NCBI GenBank assembly: GCA_046582115.1
Contig: JAYGFA010000064.1
Span: 1-64,000, forward strand
From: UBA11889 sp046582115
Lineage (GTDB): Bacteria > Pseudomonadota > Gammaproteobacteria > Pseudomonadales > Azotimanducaceae
Length of the DNA: 64,000 nucleotides
Reading direction: 5' to 3'
Part shown: positions 61,717-64,000 of the stretch, piece after piece
How the letters are laid out: the number at the start of each line of letters is the position of its first letter
Position numbering within the stretch: the first letter of the stretch is position 1
Position numbers and translations under genes: made by a program
Notes under the pieces: model-generated
What the model was told of the DNA's origin: nothing
The model's database searches: none
Seen by the model: the letters and a program-made list of their open reading frames with translations, nothing else

Positions 61717-62508
61717 TCACGTACCGGTGTACACGGGATCACGTTTTTCGCGGAACGAGGCAATTGATTCTTGTCGGTCGTTTACCGCCCGATTCCCATA
61801 GGCAAGGCTAGTCAGCTCGAATCGCACGGCGTCATCCAGTCCGGCTTCAACGTTGTGTTGCAATACACGCTTCGACATTCGTAACGCAAGGGGCGGCCAC
61901 TGAGTCATTTGGCTCGCGGCCTCAAGCGCTGCGTCCATCAGGTCGTTGTGGTCAACCAAGCGATCGAGTAATCCGACACGATAGGCCTCTTCGCCGTCGA
62001 CCGCGCGGCTGGTGTAAATCAAATCTGCAGCTCGCGAGTAGCCAATGATCCGGGGAAGAAAGAAGCTCATGCCCGAATCCGGGGAAAGATTGCGTTCAAT
62101 AAAAACTGTTTTGAAGCGGCTTTTCTCCGATCCTATGCGCATGTCACAGGCTAACGCTAGGCTCATCCCGGCCCCCGCAGCAACGCCGTTGACGGCGGCG
62201 ATCACCGGTTTGTTGAGACCGTACATTGCCGCTGCTTGGCGCCCGACCCAACTGAGGTCATCGAGATGATCGTTTTGCGTCGGTGTTTTCTGCTCGCGTC
62301 GTCCTGTCAGATCGGCTCCCGAGCAGAACCCGCGCCCTGCACCGGTGACAATGGCGACCCGAACATTATCGTCCTCTCGAATTTCGGTGATGCAGTCAAG
62401 GAGTGCGGTCTGTAAATCGCGCGAAAGGGCGTTTAATTTTTCGGGGCGATCCAAAGTCATGATGGCGACGTGATCTTGTTTGTCTAATTGCAACGGTCGT
62501 TCGGACAT
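61717..62508 (-). CDS. enoyl-CoA hydratase/isomerase (PaaG-like)
   Basis: The 263-residue crotonase-fold protein has the oxyanion-hole patterns ARGFCSGADLTG-like (GRGFCSGADL) and AAVNGVAAGAGMSLALACD. The segment IERNLSPDSGMSFFLPRIIG resembles the PaaG group rather than a standard hydratase because the Asp sits in SPDSG; thus it may isomerise rather than hydrate. It diverges from the acyl-CoA dehydrogenase gene. Confidence 0.83.
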   Translation of the reverse strand: MSERPLQLDKQDHVAIMTLDRPEKLNALSRDLQTALLDCITEIREDDNVRVAIVTGAGRGFCSGADLTGRREQKTPTQNDHLDDLSWVGRQAAAMYGLNKPVIAAVNGVAAGAGMSLALACDMRIGSEKSRFKTVFIERNLSPDSGMSFFLPRIIGYSRAADLIYTSRAVDGEEAYRVGLLDRLVDHNDLMDAALEAASQMTQWPPLALRMSKRVLQHNVEAGLDDAVRFELTSLAYGNRAVNDRQESIASFREKRDPVYTGT

Positions 62509-62619
62509 ACTGTTCTCCTTCGATACGCGTAGATTCTAACCATAACGAAGCAAGCACAATGGTTTAGCATGCGTTGGCTCTACCGTTATGCTTCGGTGTA
62601 CACCATAGGGGGAAGATTC

Positions 62620-63846
62620 ATGGCAATTGATTTCACATTTCCAGAGGAGGTCGAAGACGCTCGATTGCTGGTGAAAAAGTTCATGCAGGAGACTGTGCAA
62701 CCGAAGATGGCGGAACTGCGCGACACCGAAGCGTCAGGTGATACATGGCGTACCGCTATAAAGGAACTACGCGCTACCGCCCGGCAGCAAGGGCTTTGGA
62801 ATCCACACATGCCGGAGGAATGGGAAGGTATGGGTTTGGGTATTACCGCCGTGGCTGCCATGTCCGCTGAAGCGGTAAAAACGCCGTACGGACCCTACCT
62901 TATTAATTGCCAAGCACCTGATGAAGGCAACATGCATACCATGCTGCACTTTGGGACCGAGGAGCAGAAAGAAAAGTGGCTGCGCCCCCTCTGTGAGGGG
63001 ACTGCTCGATCGTGTTTTTCGATGACGGAACCAGAAGTGGCTGGTTCGGATCCGACCCAAATTCAAACGTCCGCCGTGAAAGAAGGTGACGAATGGGTGA
63101 TCAATGGCCACAAATGGTTTACCTCCGGAGCTCGTGGTGCGGATTTTGCGATCGTGATTGCGAAAACGGACCCAGATGCCGAGATCGCCCAAGCGAGAAA
63201 CAGCGCGTTTATCGTGCCTACCAATACACCAGGGTTTGAAATTGTCCGTGACGTACAAACAATGGGTGGTGGTGGAGGCCATCCTGAATTGCGTTACAAC
63301 GACGTTCGTGTCCCGCAAGAAAATATGTTGGGTGAACAAGGTGGTGGCCACAAACTTGGTCAAGTTCGCCTAGGCCCGGCACGACTCGCGCACTGTATGC
63401 GCTGGATTGGGCAGATCGAACAAGCGCTTGAAATGCTCGTGGATCGTGCGCAGAAGCGCTACGCGCACGGATCCCTTCTCTCAGAAAAGCAAGGTATTCA
63501 GTGGATGATGGCTGAGAGTGCAATGGAGCTTTATTCATCGAAACTGATGGTGCTGCATGCCGCCTATAAAATCGAAAACGAGATGGATTTTCGGGCCGAA
63601 GTATCGATGGCGAAGCACCATGTGGCCAACGCGTTGTGGAAGACGGTTGATCGTGCCTTGCAAGTGCACGGTGCCCTCGGATATTCCAACGATTCGCCGC
63701 TCGCTGACATGCTCATTAATGCCCGATGGGCGCGTATTGCGGATGGGTCGGACGAGGTGCATTTGATGCGTATCGCTGACATGGTGATCCGTTCGTACAA
63801 CGATACCGGATCGGTTAATCACGCCGTGGGTGATTTGCCTCTGTGA
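62620..63846 (+). CDS. acyl-CoA dehydrogenase, ACAD10/11-like
   Basis: The 408-residue flavoprotein starts at ATG 62620 (MAIDFTFPEEVEDAR), as the upstream frame to 62569 is not family-like. It has SMTEPEVAGSDPTQIQT, HKWFTSGARGADFAI, and the C-terminal RALQVHGALGYSNDSPLADM with ADGSDEVHLMRIADM, typical of the ACAD10/11 subgroup. It oxidises a CoA ester of unknown chain. A second crotonase-fold gene starts 85 bases downstream. Confidence 0.88.
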   Translation: MAIDFTFPEEVEDARLLVKKFMQETVQPKMAELRDTEASGDTWRTAIKELRATARQQGLWNPHMPEEWEGMGLGITAVAAMSAEAVKTPYGPYLINCQAPDEGNMHTMLHFGTEEQKEKWLRPLCEGTARSCFSMTEPEVAGSDPTQIQTSAVKEGDEWVINGHKWFTSGARGADFAIVIAKTDPDAEIAQARNSAFIVPTNTPGFEIVRDVQTMGGGGGHPELRYNDVRVPQENMLGEQGGGHKLGQVRLGPARLAHCMRWIGQIEQALEMLVDRAQKRYAHGSLLSEKQGIQWMMAESAMELYSSKLMVLHAAYKIENEMDFRAEVSMAKHHVANALWKTVDRALQVHGALGYSNDSPLADMLINARWARIADGSDEVHLMRIADMVIRSYNDTGSVNHAVGDLPL

Positions 63847-63931
63847 TTGTGGTGGTTTTCATATAGGAGAACTAGGGCCCGAAGCTTGGGGTTGGTGGAA
63901 AGAACAGTTTTGCTATTGAATGAGGTGGACA

Positions 63932-64000
63932 ATGCTTGAAACTTGCAATCGGGATCGTGTTCGCACACTGACGTTGAATCGGCCAGAGGCCCTTAACGCA
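63932..64000 (+). CDS. crotonase-family protein, 3' part outside window
   Basis: The first 23 codons (MLETCNRDRVRTLTLNRPEALNA) match the start of enoyl-CoA hydratase/isomerase proteins, with the NRPEALNA element. A good ribosome-binding site GAGGTGGA precedes the ATG. The window ends inside the gene. Together with the dehydrogenase it suggests a small fatty-acid-type operon. Confidence 0.85.
   Translation, partial: MLETCNRDRVRTLTLNRPEALNA

Overview
The window is an origin-proximal chromosome segment of a bacterium, most likely an uncultured gammaproteobacterium. Left of the putative origin, rpmH-rnpA-yidD-yidC-mnmE-mnmG-rsmG-parA-parB-atpIBEFHA reads leftward. Right of it, dnaA-dnaN-recF-gyrB reads rightward. 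This divergent layout, the AT-rich gap with DnaA-box-like sites (11827-12285) and two near-perfect parS sites inside recF mark oriC and its segregation centre. Further right, the order plsC, (tag remnant), trkH, trkA, rsmB, fmt, def, purE, tsaC, aroE and then thrB-like, polA, engB, dsbA recalls the origin-flanking order of Pseudomonas-like gammaproteobacteria (recalled from general knowledge, not searched). No tRNA, rRNA, CRISPR array, prophage or insertion sequence was seen.

Region by region: 1-3624 carries the F-type ATP synthase operon (atpA cut by the window edge). 3830-11826 holds chromosome partition, tRNA-modification and membrane-insertase genes, many overlapping by a few bases. 11827-12285 is the putative origin. 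12286-18257 is the replication block. 18254-27284 holds phospholipid synthesis, potassium uptake, translation-initiation, purine, tRNA-threonylation and shikimate genes, including a decayed tag gene where glyQS would be expected. 27383-30331 carries a SCO-type copper protein and the ergothioneine genes egtB-egtD. 30371-35559 holds a homoserine-kinase-like gene, polA with a catalytically dead proofreading domain, engB and dsbA.

From 35.7 kb onward the content becomes accessory and catabolic, typical of heterotrophic marine-type gammaproteobacteria (inference): SDR oxidoreductases, two phytanoyl-CoA dioxygenase-family genes (one with an in-frame TGA), rsgA, an acyl-CoA carboxylase beta subunit, arfB, an Eis-type acetyltransferase paired with an isocitrate-lyase-fold enzyme, an EstB-like esterase, a eukaryotic-type (GSII) glutamine synthetase, a GNAT plus membrane-protein pair, a CDP-alcohol phosphatidyltransferase, the broken remains of a Yej-type peptide transporter, DNA polymerase II, an amidase, an NTF2-like/aldo-keto reductase pair, cytochrome b561 and cytochrome c', a MATE exporter, and fatty-acid or CoA-ester genes at the right edge.

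The most notable signals are lineage-specific decay and unusual translation. They are: a full-length but frameshifted tag pseudogene; a yejA gene collapsed by a large internal deletion beside permeases with no adjacent ATPase gene; a phyH gene split by TGA; Pol I without 3'-5' exonuclease residues; repeated TTGA stop/start overlaps; and an atpI whose family homology extends upstream of the only ATG, suggesting a non-standard start. No clearly new defence or mobile system was found.
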